A stretch of DNA of 14,143 nt from positions 1 through 14,143 of the forward strand of contig DFKM01000013.1 of NCBI GenBank assembly GCA_002373555.1, read 5' to 3'. Below, piece by piece: positions 1 through 6,407 of this stretch. The position numbers and the translations under genes were made by a program. The first letter of the stretch is position 1. Each line of letters starts with the position of its first letter. This DNA comes from Lachnospiraceae bacterium UBA3645. Its GTDB lineage: Bacteria > Bacillota > Clostridia > Lachnospirales > Lachnospiraceae. The notes under the pieces are model-generated. The model was not told the DNA's origin and searched no databases. It saw nothing but the letters and a program-made list of their open reading frames with translations.

Positions 1-410
1 GGGGTTCCGTCATCGCCGCCGGCTTCTCCTGCCGGTTCCGCCTGATCCGGTGATTCTTCAGATTCACCCGGTGCGGCCAGAGGCGTCGGGGCGTCGTCTA
101 CTGCAACCGGCTCCTGTGCAGTCTCCAGGCCGCGCGTCCGGTCGACAGAAGCAGATGAGAACATGCGCAGCACTCCATGGAGCGCCGATTGTCTGCTTAC
201 GGATCGTGTCTTTTTAGAGAGGGCTGTCAAGTATTGTATCAGCTCTGAATCATCAAGCTGTTCTTCCCAGGTCTGCCCATTATCGCCGGATGCAGGCTGT
301 GCAGTATTCGCAGGTTCCGAAAAGTGCAGTACGCAAACAGATACTGCTGCAAAAGCAACAACTACAGCGACACTCAGTAATGCAATTATGATTTTCTGTT
401 TGTTTTTCAT
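1..410 (-). CDS. N-terminal part of a membrane-anchored or secreted protein of unknown function (runs off left edge)
   Basis: An open frame reads leftward from an ATG at 408-410 to the window edge without a stop, giving at least 136 residues. It starts MKNKQKIIIALLSVAVVVAF: a short basic stretch followed by a hydrophobic segment to about residue 29, which fits an uncleaved signal anchor or a signal peptide. No clear lipobox is visible; the Cys near residue 26 lies inside the hydrophobic stretch. After a short polar region (about 30-75) comes a Pro/Ala/Glu/Gly-rich, probably disordered linker (about 95-136), typical of spacers before an extracellular domain. No enzymatic domain lies in the visible part. 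The ribosome binding site is weak (purine-rich AAAGG about 12 bases upstream). An AT-rich stretch with a TATAAT-like hexamer lies upstream at 447-452. The continuous frame and the good signal segment make it a real gene; function is unknown. Confidence 0.72.
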   Translation of the reverse strand, partial: MKNKQKIIIALLSVAVVVAFAAVSVCVLHFSEPANTAQPASGDNGQTWEEQLDDSELIQYLTALSKKTRSVSRQSALHGVLRMFSSASVDRTRGLETAQEPVAVDDAPTPLAAPGESEESPDQAEPAGEAGGDDGT

Positions 411-446
411 GTCCGGGGCCTTTCGCTGCATCCGATAACTTTATCT

Positions 447-452
447 ATTATA
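447..452 (-). promoter_or_regulatory. Candidate -10 element for the left-edge membrane protein
   Basis: On the minus strand this reads TATAAT, 37 bases upstream of the ATG at 410. Two TTGAC-like hexamers lie further up (465-470, TTGACT, and 477-482, TTGACG), but their spacings of 12 and 24 bases are not standard. Only the -10 is supported. Confidence 0.35.
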
Positions 453-508
453 TTACATATCGCCAGTCAACATATCCGTCAATAATTAATCCCATAACTA
501 CTTTATTT

Positions 509-733
509 TTACGGTAATTGACTTTTGACAGATTTCTTCAGATAGTTCTTGCCTCCGGAGTCAGTGGCTGTGATAGTGATTATGCATTTGTGTTCTTCAC
601 AGTATAACTGACAATGCCCTTGGCTTTTCCTCCTTGTATGGATATCGAATGTCATAGTCTGATTATAGTATGAACTTGCATATTGGTACAATACCGGCGG
701 CGGAATTGTTTCACAAGCTGCGGCGGCATTCAC
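509..733 (-). pseudogene. Frameshifted remnant of an Ig-like surface-protein domain
   Basis: No intact gene fills 411-729, but the minus strand holds what reads as a broken beta-sandwich module. One frame gives YYNQTMTFDI (about 632-670) and, after a gap, ITITATDSGGKNYLKKSVK ending at the TAA at 509-511. In between, that frame gives an implausible Cys/His/Arg-rich stretch, while the adjacent frame reads IQGGKAKGIVSYTVKNTNA before hitting a stop. Joined, the three pieces read as one continuous Ig-like or Big-type strand pattern, as if one base was gained near 630 and one lost near 583. The single-frame open reading (74 codons, GTG start overlapping the mutY stop) has no convincing start. The domain call rests on eye recognition of the strand pattern and needs a profile search. 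It may be a decayed copy of a domain also present in the neighbouring truncated gene, which cannot be seen here. Confidence 0.42.
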
Positions 734-1863
734 TCCAGATAATCCATCCGGATCTGCGCGGTGTACTTCGCGAAGGCGGATGGGATGGAGTAGACATCGC
801 GCAGGTCGGCAGAGGAGGCGAGGAACAGCTCATGCTTCCGCGGTTTTCCGGAAGTGAATTCCTCCCATTCGTCGGCCAGGATCTCCCAGCCGGTCATGTG
901 CCATTCCTTGTGGCTGAAGATGTGCTTCGCCGCAGGAAGTGGATGAGCCTGCACGGCGGAAAACCCGAGGGTGCGGAGATAGTCGGAGACTTCGGAGGCG
1001 GTCAGCGTACCGTCCGCGTTGGGGTATTCATAAAGCCCGGCAAGAAGGCCGCTGTCGGCGCGCCGGCGCAGGGCGAGCTTCCCCTGATAATAGATGAGAA
1101 ATACGGTCTTGTGTTCAATGGAGCGCGCGGCTTTTGGCGCGGTATAAGGGAGCTCCTGACACAGACCGTTTGCTTTTGCATGGCAATGGGCCTGCCAGGG
1201 GCACGCTTCGCACTGGGGGACGCCGTTTGGCACGCAGACGCACGCGCCCAGATCCATCAGCGCCTGGTTGAAATCGCCCGGCCGGTCTGCTGTGCTGCAG
1301 GCCATCCTGCTCCGGAAAAACTCTGCGGCTGCTTTCTTCGCTTTCTCCTCCCGGATACTTTCCGGATAACAGGAGAGTCTGGCAAAGATCCGCAGCAGAT
1401 TGCCGTCAATAGCGGGAATGCATTCGCCGAATGCGATCGAGGCGATGGCGGCTGCCGTATAACTGCCGATCCCGGGGATCTTCTGCAGTTCGGAAGCAGT
1501 CTGCGGCATCTGTCCGCCGTACTGCTCCGTTACCATGACGGCGCCGGCATGAAGATTGCGCACGCGCGAGTAATAGCCGAGGCCTTCCCAGAGCTTCATA
1601 TACAGATCTTCATCCGCAGCGGCGAGAGACGCGATGTCGGGCAGTTCCGAGAGAAACCGGGCATAGTAGCTCTTTACGGCTTCCACACGTGTCTGCTGCA
1701 GCATGATCTCCGAGAGCCAGACGTGATAAGGCGACGGATCGTCCCGCCAGGGCAGGGAACGCCTGTTGGCATCATACCAGGAGAGAAGATGGTCGGAAAA
1801 AGCGGCGTCAGGTGCAGCGGCGCTTTTAGGCTGTATGGAGTTGTTGTCAGTCATTTCAGTCAT
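730..1863 (-). CDS. mutY: A/G-specific adenine DNA glycosylase MutY
   Basis: MutY removes adenine mispaired with 8-oxoguanine, starting base-excision repair that prevents G:C to T:A changes. The 377-residue length is normal for the family. The helix-hairpin-helix glycosylase core is clear: SEIMLQQT at 51-58 contains catalytic Glu52, LQKIPGIGSYTA around 126-137 is the hairpin, and IDGN at 152-155 carries the conserved catalytic Asp153. A [4Fe-4S] loop follows with Cys210, 218, 221 and 227. The first spacing is seven residues rather than the six of E. coli MutY; I believe this also occurs in clostridial homologues. The C-terminal NUDIX-like 8-oxoG-sensing domain is present (GLLAGLYEYP at 272-281; FSHKEWHM at 316-323). 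An AAGGA ribosome binding site precedes the ATG at 1863, which has a second ATG three codons later. It appears monocistronic. Confidence 0.96.
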   Translation of the reverse strand: MTEMTDNNSIQPKSAAAPDAAFSDHLLSWYDANRRSLPWRDDPSPYHVWLSEIMLQQTRVEAVKSYYARFLSELPDIASLAAADEDLYMKLWEGLGYYSRVRNLHAGAVMVTEQYGGQMPQTASELQKIPGIGSYTAAAIASIAFGECIPAIDGNLLRIFARLSCYPESIREEKAKKAAAEFFRSRMACSTADRPGDFNQALMDLGACVCVPNGVPQCEACPWQAHCHAKANGLCQELPYTAPKAARSIEHKTVFLIYYQGKLALRRRADSGLLAGLYEYPNADGTLTASEVSDYLRTLGFSAVQAHPLPAAKHIFSHKEWHMTGWEILADEWEEFTSGKPRKHELFLASSADLRDVYSIPSAFAKYTAQIRMDYLE

Positions 1864-1897
1864 AGGGGATCCTTATGTAGTAGTTGGTTCAGCGTTT

Positions 1898-1925
1898 AGT
1901 GTACCATATTTCCCGACGGTCTGAA
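1898..1925 (-). promoter_or_regulatory. Candidate mutY promoter
   Basis: On the minus strand, TACACT (1898-1903) is preceded by TG one base upstream, an extended -10. A weak -35, TTCAGA, lies at 1920-1925 with a 16-base spacer. It sits about 35 bases before the mutY ATG. Confidence 0.4.
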
Positions 1926-1947
1926 AACAGCGTTTGTCTGATTTCTC

Positions 1948-1976
1948 TTGACAAATTGGCGAAAAAGGAAGATACT
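1948..1976 (+). promoter_or_regulatory. Sigma-A-type promoter of tRNA-Gly
   Basis: A perfect -35 TTGACA (1948-1953) is followed after exactly 17 bases by GATACT (1971-1976), four of six matches to TATAAT. Transcription would start a few bases before the tRNA at 1989. It may also supply the downstream glycosyltransferase gene by readthrough. Confidence 0.75.
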
Positions 1977-1988
1977 ATAGGGGCAGCT

Positions 1989-2059
1989 GCGGATGTAGTT
2001 CATCGGTAGAATATCAGCTTCCCAAGCTGAGGAGGCGGGTTCGATTCCCGTCATCCGCT
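1989..2059 (+). tRNA. tRNA-Gly (anticodon CCC)
   Basis: The sequence folds into a full cloverleaf. The seven-pair acceptor stem is GCGGATG (1989-1995) with CATCCGC (2052-2058). The D arm is GTTC/GAAT. The anticodon stem is TCAGC/GCTGA around loop TTCCCAA, with anticodon CCC at 2021-2023. The variable loop has four bases, and the T arm is GCGGG/CCCGT with loop TTCGATT. The discriminator base at 2059 is T, as in bacterial tRNA-Gly. CCA is not encoded, so it must be added after transcription. It reads GGG codons. Confidence 0.97.
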
Positions 2060-2064
2060 TCGCG

Positions 2065-2090
2065 AAACCACGTTTTCACGTGGTTTTTTC
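2065..2090 (+). terminator. Intrinsic terminator after tRNA-Gly
   Basis: AAACCACGT (2065-2073) pairs with ACGTGGTTT (2078-2086) around a TTTC loop, and a run of T continues to 2089. It begins six bases after the tRNA and ends 45 bases before the next start codon. Confidence 0.85.
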
Positions 2091-2104
2091 TATATCAGCA
2101 CTTT

Positions 2105-2119
2105 CCGGACACAGTCCGG
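2105..2119 (+). promoter_or_regulatory. Short hairpin in the glycosyltransferase leader
   Basis: CCGGAC (2105-2110) and GTCCGG (2114-2119) form a six-pair, GC-rich stem with a three-base loop. It ends five bases before the CGGAGGA ribosome binding site at 2124-2130. It could influence translation or messenger stability. No T-run follows, so it is not a terminator. Confidence 0.35.
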
Positions 2120-2134
2120 TGATCGGAGGATCAC

Positions 2135-3742
2135 ATGAATGTCTGTCTTTTGAACGATTCCTTTCCGCCTGTGATCGACGGTGTCGTCAATGTGATCATG
2201 AACTATGCGGATTACCTGATGAAGGATCACGGCGCGCAGGTGATGATCGGCACGCCCCGGTATCCGGATGCCGATTACACTTCCTATCCTTATAAAGTGA
2301 TTCCCTATCAGAGCTTTGATACGGCGGCCATGACGAACGGCTACCGCACCGGCAATCCTTTTGCGGGCCGGGAAGTGCAGCAGATGGCGGCCTTCGCACC
2401 GGATATCATCCACTCACACTGTCCCGCCTCAGCGACCGTGATCGCCCGTCTGCTGCGGGAGGAGACCGAAGCCCCCATCGTTTTCACGTATCATACGAAA
2501 TATGACATAGATATCGAACGTTTCCTGCGTGTAAAAGCGATCGCGAAGCAGGGAATCAAAGCCATGGTCAGCAATATCGAGGCCTGCGACGATATCTGGG
2601 TCGTCAGCCGCGGCGCCGGCGAGAGCCTGAAAACCCTCGGTTTCCAGGGCGATTACCGCGTCGTGAACAACGGCGTCGATTTCGCAAAGGGAAGAGTCAG
2701 CGAGGCTGAAATTGCTGCCGCTACTGCCGGATATGATCTTCCCGAAGGCATTCCGGTCTTTCTGTTCGTCGGCAGAATGATGACGTATAAGAATATCCCG
2801 CTGATCCTGGAAGCGCTGCGTCAGCTCTCGGATGCCGGGCAGGATTTCCGGATGGTGCTGATCGGCAAGGGACCGGACAGGGAACTGCTTGAAAAGATGG
2901 CTTCCGATCTGGATCTTCTGGATACGGCGCATTCTCCCGGAAAATGTATCTTCACCGGGCCGGTCTATGACAGAAATGTGCTGCGCGCGTGGAACTGCCG
3001 GGCGGATCTGTTCCTGTTCCCGTCCACCTTTGACACGAACGGGCTCGTTGTGCGTGAAGCGGCTGCCTGCGGTCTTGCCAGCGTGCTGATCGAAGATTCC
3101 TGCGCAGCAGAAGGGATCACGGATAACCGGAACGGCTTTATTATTCAGGAAACCGCCGAATCGATGGCGGCGCTTCTGAAAACGGTCTCGAAGGACCTGG
3201 ATCATCTGCATGATGTCGGTCAGCATGCGATGGATGAGATCTATCTTTCCTGGGAGACCTGTGTCGCGGATGCGTATGACCGCTATCAGTGGGTCTTGGA
3301 AGAAAAGAAGAAGGGCGCCTTTGTCCGGAAAAAGCTGCCGACGGATTACATGGTCGCGCTGACGGCTCACAATATGGAAGAGCAGGAAAGACAGCGGCAG
3401 ATCCGAAAGGCGATCTTTGATGATTTCAGGGATTCCGCTGTCGGTATGATGGAAAATATCCAGGAAGCAGAAGAGAACACCGAAAAGTTCTTTGAAAAGC
3501 TGAAGGCCAATCTGGAGGAAGCCGGAGAGCACGCCGGGGAATATATGGACCGGAAGAAGGCCGAAGCGCAGGAAAATATAAAGAAGCACACGGAAAGGCT
3601 CGAGAAGTTCATGGAAGAGCGTGCGGCGGATGCGGAAGAACTGCAGAAGAAGAGTACGGAAAAGCTCAGCCGCTATATGGAAGCGCAGGCGGATCAGGTC
3701 TCGGCGCAGATGAATCTCGAAAAACTGAAGGAAGAGCAATGA
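2135..3742 (+). CDS. GT4-family glycosyltransferase with repetitive helical C-terminal tail
   Basis: A 535-residue GT-B fold, family-4 retaining glycosyltransferase, probably cytoplasmic and membrane-associated, using a nucleotide sugar. The N-terminal domain opens with MNVCLLNDSFPPVIDGVVNV, typical of lipid glucosyltransferases that modify diacylglycerol; IIHSHCP lies at 91-97. The donor-binding half has FVGRMMTYKN (211-220), VLIGKGPD (241-248) and FPSTFDTNGLVVREAAACG (295-313). In the EX7E motif the first Glu is Asp300, followed by Glu308; the related DTNGL/ETQGL form is known in diacylglycerol glucosyltransferases. Residues 410-535 are an added Glu/Lys/Ala-rich helical tail with three 22-residue repeats. 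A CGGAGGA ribosome binding site precedes the ATG. No clear promoter of its own was found, so readthrough from the tRNA promoter is likely. Best guess: a glycolipid glucosyltransferase; the acceptor is inferred, not proven. Confidence 0.85.
   Translation: MNVCLLNDSFPPVIDGVVNVIMNYADYLMKDHGAQVMIGTPRYPDADYTSYPYKVIPYQSFDTAAMTNGYRTGNPFAGREVQQMAAFAPDIIHSHCPASATVIARLLREETEAPIVFTYHTKYDIDIERFLRVKAIAKQGIKAMVSNIEACDDIWVVSRGAGESLKTLGFQGDYRVVNNGVDFAKGRVSEAEIAAATAGYDLPEGIPVFLFVGRMMTYKNIPLILEALRQLSDAGQDFRMVLIGKGPDRELLEKMASDLDLLDTAHSPGKCIFTGPVYDRNVLRAWNCRADLFLFPSTFDTNGLVVREAAACGLASVLIEDSCAAEGITDNRNGFIIQETAESMAALLKTVSKDLDHLHDVGQHAMDEIYLSWETCVADAYDRYQWVLEEKKKGAFVRKKLPTDYMVALTAHNMEEQERQRQIRKAIFDDFRDSAVGMMENIQEAEENTEKFFEKLKANLEEAGEHAGEYMDRKKAEAQENIKKHTERLEKFMEERAADAEELQKKSTEKLSRYMEAQADQVSAQMNLEKLKEEQ
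3539..3736 (+). repeat. Three tandem 66-base units coding 22-residue helical repeats
   Basis: Inside the glycosyltransferase gene, codons 469-490, 491-512 and 513-534 align without gaps. Each begins with a charged residue, an aromatic, Met, then Asp/Glu (EYMD, KFME, RYME). Units one and two also share Ala8, Ala10, Glu12, Lys15-Lys16, Thr18-Glu19 and Leu21. Unit three is more diverged. A 22-residue period equals two 11-residue turns, as in amphipathic lipid-binding helices or hendecad coiled coils. Confidence 0.75.
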
Positions 3743-3778
3743 AAAAACGGCTGCAGAGCGCATTGTCTCCGCAGCCGT
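3742..3778 (-). terminator. Terminator for the cyclase-family gene, overlapping the convergent glycosyltransferase stop
   Basis: ACGGCTGC (3747-3754) pairs with GCAGCCGT (3771-3778), with a further GAG/CTC pairing inside. Read on the minus strand, the stem is followed by six T (3742-3747). It lies 23 bases after the minus-strand stop and overlaps the TGA of the plus-strand gene, so it separates two convergent genes. Confidence 0.75.
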
Positions 3779-3800
3779 CTGATACGGCAGATTCATCCGG

Positions 3801-4553
3801 TCATTCGGTAACGGCCCAGACACGGACGGGCAGGCCGGTGGCGCCTTCGATCCGCGGCCATGCTGCGAACAGGATCGCGCCGGCGGGTGCGACCTGATCC
3901 AGATTGCGGAGCACCTCGATCTGCAGTTTTCCTTTTGCCAGGACATAACGTTCGCAGGCCAGATCGCCGGCTTTGGCAGCTTCGGCGGAAGCATCCGTGT
4001 CCAGTGCTTCATGGCCGTTCGCGGCTGCAGAACGGGTCTCATAGATATATTTCAGTGCATCAAGAGACCAGCCGGGGAAATTCTCACTGCCGTCTTCGGC
4101 GATGCCGGAAAGGGCGTCCATATCCGGCCAGTTCTTATACCAGTCTGTCCGGAGCGCTACGAAAGCGCCGTCCGGGATCGGACCGTATTTCTCTTCATAG
4201 GCCAGGATATCACTGACCTGCACCGCATAGCAGGGATCCGCCGCGACTTTATCCGTGATATCGATCACACAGAGCGGAAATGCGGCATCTGTCACGCCGT
4301 AGCTTTCCGAGAGCGGTGCATCCTTGATGAAATGACCGGGGAAGTCGATATGCGTACCGAACTGTCCGGGGAATTTGAAGGTCTGGATCAGGCATTCCAG
4401 CATGGGATTGCCCCAGTCGAATACGACTTTATCCAGCTCCACGGATCCGTCCGGGATTCCGCTCCAGTAGGGACTGTCATTGTTGAGGGAGTGGGAGAGT
4501 TCCACCCATTTCATTTTTTTCAGCTCTCCGAGTGTTTCCCAAAGTTTGTACAT
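3801..4553 (-). CDS. Cyclase-family metal-dependent hydrolase (kynurenine-formamidase-like)
   Basis: A 250-residue protein of the cyclase/KynB-like family, which includes metal-dependent arylformamidases, isatin hydrolases and related amide or lactone hydrolases. The metal-site motif is FPGQFGTHIDFPGHF (61-75), with His68, Asp70 and His74. The first His of the HxGTHxDxPxH consensus is Gln64, a variant I believe occurs in a subgroup. WVELSHSL near residue 16 and the C-terminal APAGAILFAAWPRIEGATGL are also typical. I chose ATG 4551-4553 (MYKLW) because GGAGG at 4560-4564 sits six bases upstream; a TTG start at 4571 would place that site inside the coding sequence. It is transcribed divergently from the alpha-glucosidase. 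The substrate is unknown; no kynurenine-pathway gene is nearby. Confidence 0.86.
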   Translation of the reverse strand: MYKLWETLGELKKMKWVELSHSLNNDSPYWSGIPDGSVELDKVVFDWGNPMLECLIQTFKFPGQFGTHIDFPGHFIKDAPLSESYGVTDAAFPLCVIDITDKVAADPCYAVQVSDILAYEEKYGPIPDGAFVALRTDWYKNWPDMDALSGIAEDGSENFPGWSLDALKYIYETRSAAANGHEALDTDASAEAAKAGDLACERYVLAKGKLQIEVLRNLDQVAPAGAILFAAWPRIEGATGLPVRVWAVTE

Positions 4554-4559
4554 GCGGCA

Positions 4560-4564
4560 CCTCC
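4560..4564 (-). promoter_or_regulatory. Ribosome binding site that fixes the cyclase start
   Basis: GGAGG on the minus strand, six bases before ATG 4553. It falls within codons 3-4 of the longer TTG-started reading, so that longer form is unlikely. Confidence 0.8.
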
Positions 4565-4573
4565 GTTTCAATA

Positions 4574-4603
4574 TTGTGTGACCGGCCTGCGGTCTTGTAT
4601 AAT
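4574..4603 (+). promoter_or_regulatory. Promoter of the alpha-glucosidase gene
   Basis: A perfect TATAAT (4598-4603) has TTGTGT 18 bases upstream (4574-4579). It lies 60 bases before the ATG at 4664. Its -10 shares two bases with the -10 of the opposing cyclase promoter. Confidence 0.6.
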
Positions 4604-4630
4604 TTTATTACACTTTTGCTCATAATACAA
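4602..4630 (-). promoter_or_regulatory. Promoter of the cyclase-family gene
   Basis: On the minus strand, TTGTAT (4625-4630) and TAAAAT (4602-4607) are separated by 17 bases, about 50 bases before the cyclase ATG. Confidence 0.6.
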
Positions 4631-4663
4631 TAAAAAGATGTCAGAAAAGGAAGTGATTTTGCA

Positions 4664-6349
4664 ATGGCGCCGGAGCTCAGAAAACGTCCGGATTTCCGCA
4701 GGATGTCCCTCTATCAGATCTGGATCCGCAGCTTCTGCGACGGCAACGGCGACGGAATCGGCGATCTGTACGGGGTCTATGACAAGCTGGATTACATCAA
4801 AAGTCTCGGCGTGGACGGGATCTGGTTCTCCCCGATCTATCCTTCGCCGAATGCGGACTACGGCTATGATATTTCCGATTATAAAAACATTCATCCCGAT
4901 TACGGTACGCTCGAACAGTTCCGGAAGGTCCTGGACCGGGCGCACGAACTCGGCCTGATCGTGATCCTGGATCTGGTGATCAATCATACTTCGGATGAGC
5001 ATCCCTGGTTCCGGGAGAGCTGCCGGGATCCGAAAGGCCCGTACGGCGATTATTACATCTGGCGGAAACCGAAGTTCACGAAGAACGGATACAGGATCCC
5101 GCCGAACAACTGGTTCAGCCAGTTCGAGGGACAGGCATGGGAGTACAATGAACAGCGCAGAGAATACTATCTGCATGTTTTCGCGAAGAAGCAGCCGGAT
5201 CTGAACATGGATAATCCCAGAGTGCGGGAAGAGGTGAAATCCATCATGCGCTTCTGGCTGGAAATGGGCGTGGACGGCTTCCGTGAGGATGTGATCACTT
5301 TCATTTCCAAGGATCCCGCGCTGCCGGACGGTCTGTCCTTTATTCCCGCGATCAACGGTCTGCCGTATTACAAGGACGGTCCGAATCTCATGAAGTATCT
5401 GCGGGAATTCCGGGATGTAGCGGATGAATACGGCGCGATCCAGATCGGCGAGGCACCGTTTACGCCCGTAAAGACAGCGCTTACATATATCAGCGGTGAA
5501 GATCGCGTGCTCGATATGATGATCCAGTTCGATACCATGATGGCGGACTGCATCCTGACAGAGTATGTCCATCACCGCTTCCTGCTCAGGAAGTACAAGC
5601 GCGCCTGCACGAAATGGCAGACAAAGCTTGCCGGGAAAGCCTGGAACGCGCTGTATCTGGAAAATCATGACCATCCAAGGATCATCAACCGTTACGGAAG
5701 CCTGAAATTCTGGAAGGAATCCGGCAAGATGCTGGCGGCCTGCTATATGTTCCAGCAGGGCACGCCTTTCATCTACCAGGGGCAGGAGATCGGAATGACG
5801 AATATCCGTCTGCGGACGATCGAAGAGTATCTGGATGTGGCTTCGGTCAATTTCTACCACACGTTTCATCAGCGCGACAGTGCCGAGAACAGACTGCGCA
5901 GGGTGTACAGAGCCAGCCGGGATTCCGCACGGACGTCCATGCAGTGGAGCAGAGCGAAGCATGCCGGCTTCTCGACAGCCATGCCCTGGTTCACGCTGAA
6001 CCCCAATTACCGGAAGATCAACGCAGCGGAAGAGGAGAAGGACCCGGACAGTATCCTGAACTTCTACCGGAAATGCATTGCCCTGCGAAAGGGAAGCGAT
6101 ACGCTCCTGTTCGGATCTTATCGGGAATACCGGCATCGCAGCCGGAAGATCTTTCTCTATGAGCGCAGGTCGGAGCGGGAGAGCATTCTCGTGATCTGCT
6201 CCTTCGCGAAGCATGAAGTTAGATACAGGCTGCCGAAGGCGTTCCGGAAAAGAAGAGGAACGCTTATGCTGGATAATTACAGCGGGAAGCCGGAAGGCAA
6301 TGTTCTGCGGCCTTACGAGGTGCAGGTGATCCGTTTCCGTACAGAATAA
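4664..6349 (+). CDS. GH13 alpha-glucosidase (oligo-1,6-glucosidase type)
   Basis: A 561-residue intracellular glycoside hydrolase of family 13 that splits alpha-linked glucose from short oligosaccharides; isomalto-oligosaccharides are the most usual substrates of this architecture. No signal peptide is seen. The (beta/alpha)8 barrel begins at YQIWIRSFCDGNGDGIGDL, including the usual metal-loop GDGIGDL (29-35). Region I is DLVINH (103-108). Region II is GVDGFREDV (202-210), with nucleophile Asp209. Region III is IGEAP (261-265), with acid/base Glu263. Region IV is ENHDHPR (333-339), with Asp336. The DLNMDNP segment (179-185) is typical of this group. Full-length and intact. AAGGAAG lies ten bases before the ATG. 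Trehalose-6-phosphate hydrolase or sucrose-related activity cannot be excluded; no PTS gene is adjacent, and the gene is monocistronic. Confidence 0.93.
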   Translation: MAPELRKRPDFRRMSLYQIWIRSFCDGNGDGIGDLYGVYDKLDYIKSLGVDGIWFSPIYPSPNADYGYDISDYKNIHPDYGTLEQFRKVLDRAHELGLIVILDLVINHTSDEHPWFRESCRDPKGPYGDYYIWRKPKFTKNGYRIPPNNWFSQFEGQAWEYNEQRREYYLHVFAKKQPDLNMDNPRVREEVKSIMRFWLEMGVDGFREDVITFISKDPALPDGLSFIPAINGLPYYKDGPNLMKYLREFRDVADEYGAIQIGEAPFTPVKTALTYISGEDRVLDMMIQFDTMMADCILTEYVHHRFLLRKYKRACTKWQTKLAGKAWNALYLENHDHPRIINRYGSLKFWKESGKMLAACYMFQQGTPFIYQGQEIGMTNIRLRTIEEYLDVASVNFYHTFHQRDSAENRLRRVYRASRDSARTSMQWSRAKHAGFSTAMPWFTLNPNYRKINAAEEEKDPDSILNFYRKCIALRKGSDTLLFGSYREYRHRSRKIFLYERRSERESILVICSFAKHEVRYRLPKAFRKRRGTLMLDNYSGKPEGNVLRPYEVQVIRFRTE

Positions 6350-6350
6350 G

Positions 6351-6388
6351 AAATCCCGCGGCGGTCCGGAAGGGCTGCCGCGGGATTT
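6351..6388. terminator. Bidirectional terminator between alpha-glucosidase and LysR genes
   Basis: AAATCCCGCGGC (6351-6362) pairs perfectly over 12 bases with GCCGCGGGATTT (6377-6388) around a 14-base loop. T-rich ends on both strands suit termination of the two convergent genes ending at 6349 and 6408. Confidence 0.85.
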
Positions 6389-6407
6389 TACTGCATTTTC
6401 AGGGCCG

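Noticed and set aside
670..1899. Long plus-strand open frame of 409 codons opposite mutY
   Set aside because: It is the antisense shadow of mutY, whose catalytic and Fe-S motifs are all present; the product is rich in Arg/Gly/His without a recognisable domain, and it has no ribosome binding site.
1989..2059. tRNA-Gly as a possible integration site for a mobile element
   Set aside because: No integrase gene and no direct repeat of the tRNA 3' end was noticed in the window, and the neighbouring genes look like ordinary chromosomal genes.
2429..4042. Minus-strand open frame of 537 codons
   Set aside because: It lies opposite the glycosyltransferase and runs into the cyclase gene in another frame. 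No family pattern is seen and it ignores the terminator at 3742-3778.
4568..6214. Minus-strand open frame of 548 codons
   Set aside because: Antisense shadow of the alpha-glucosidase, caused by GC-rich third positions; it would also run over the divergent promoter region.
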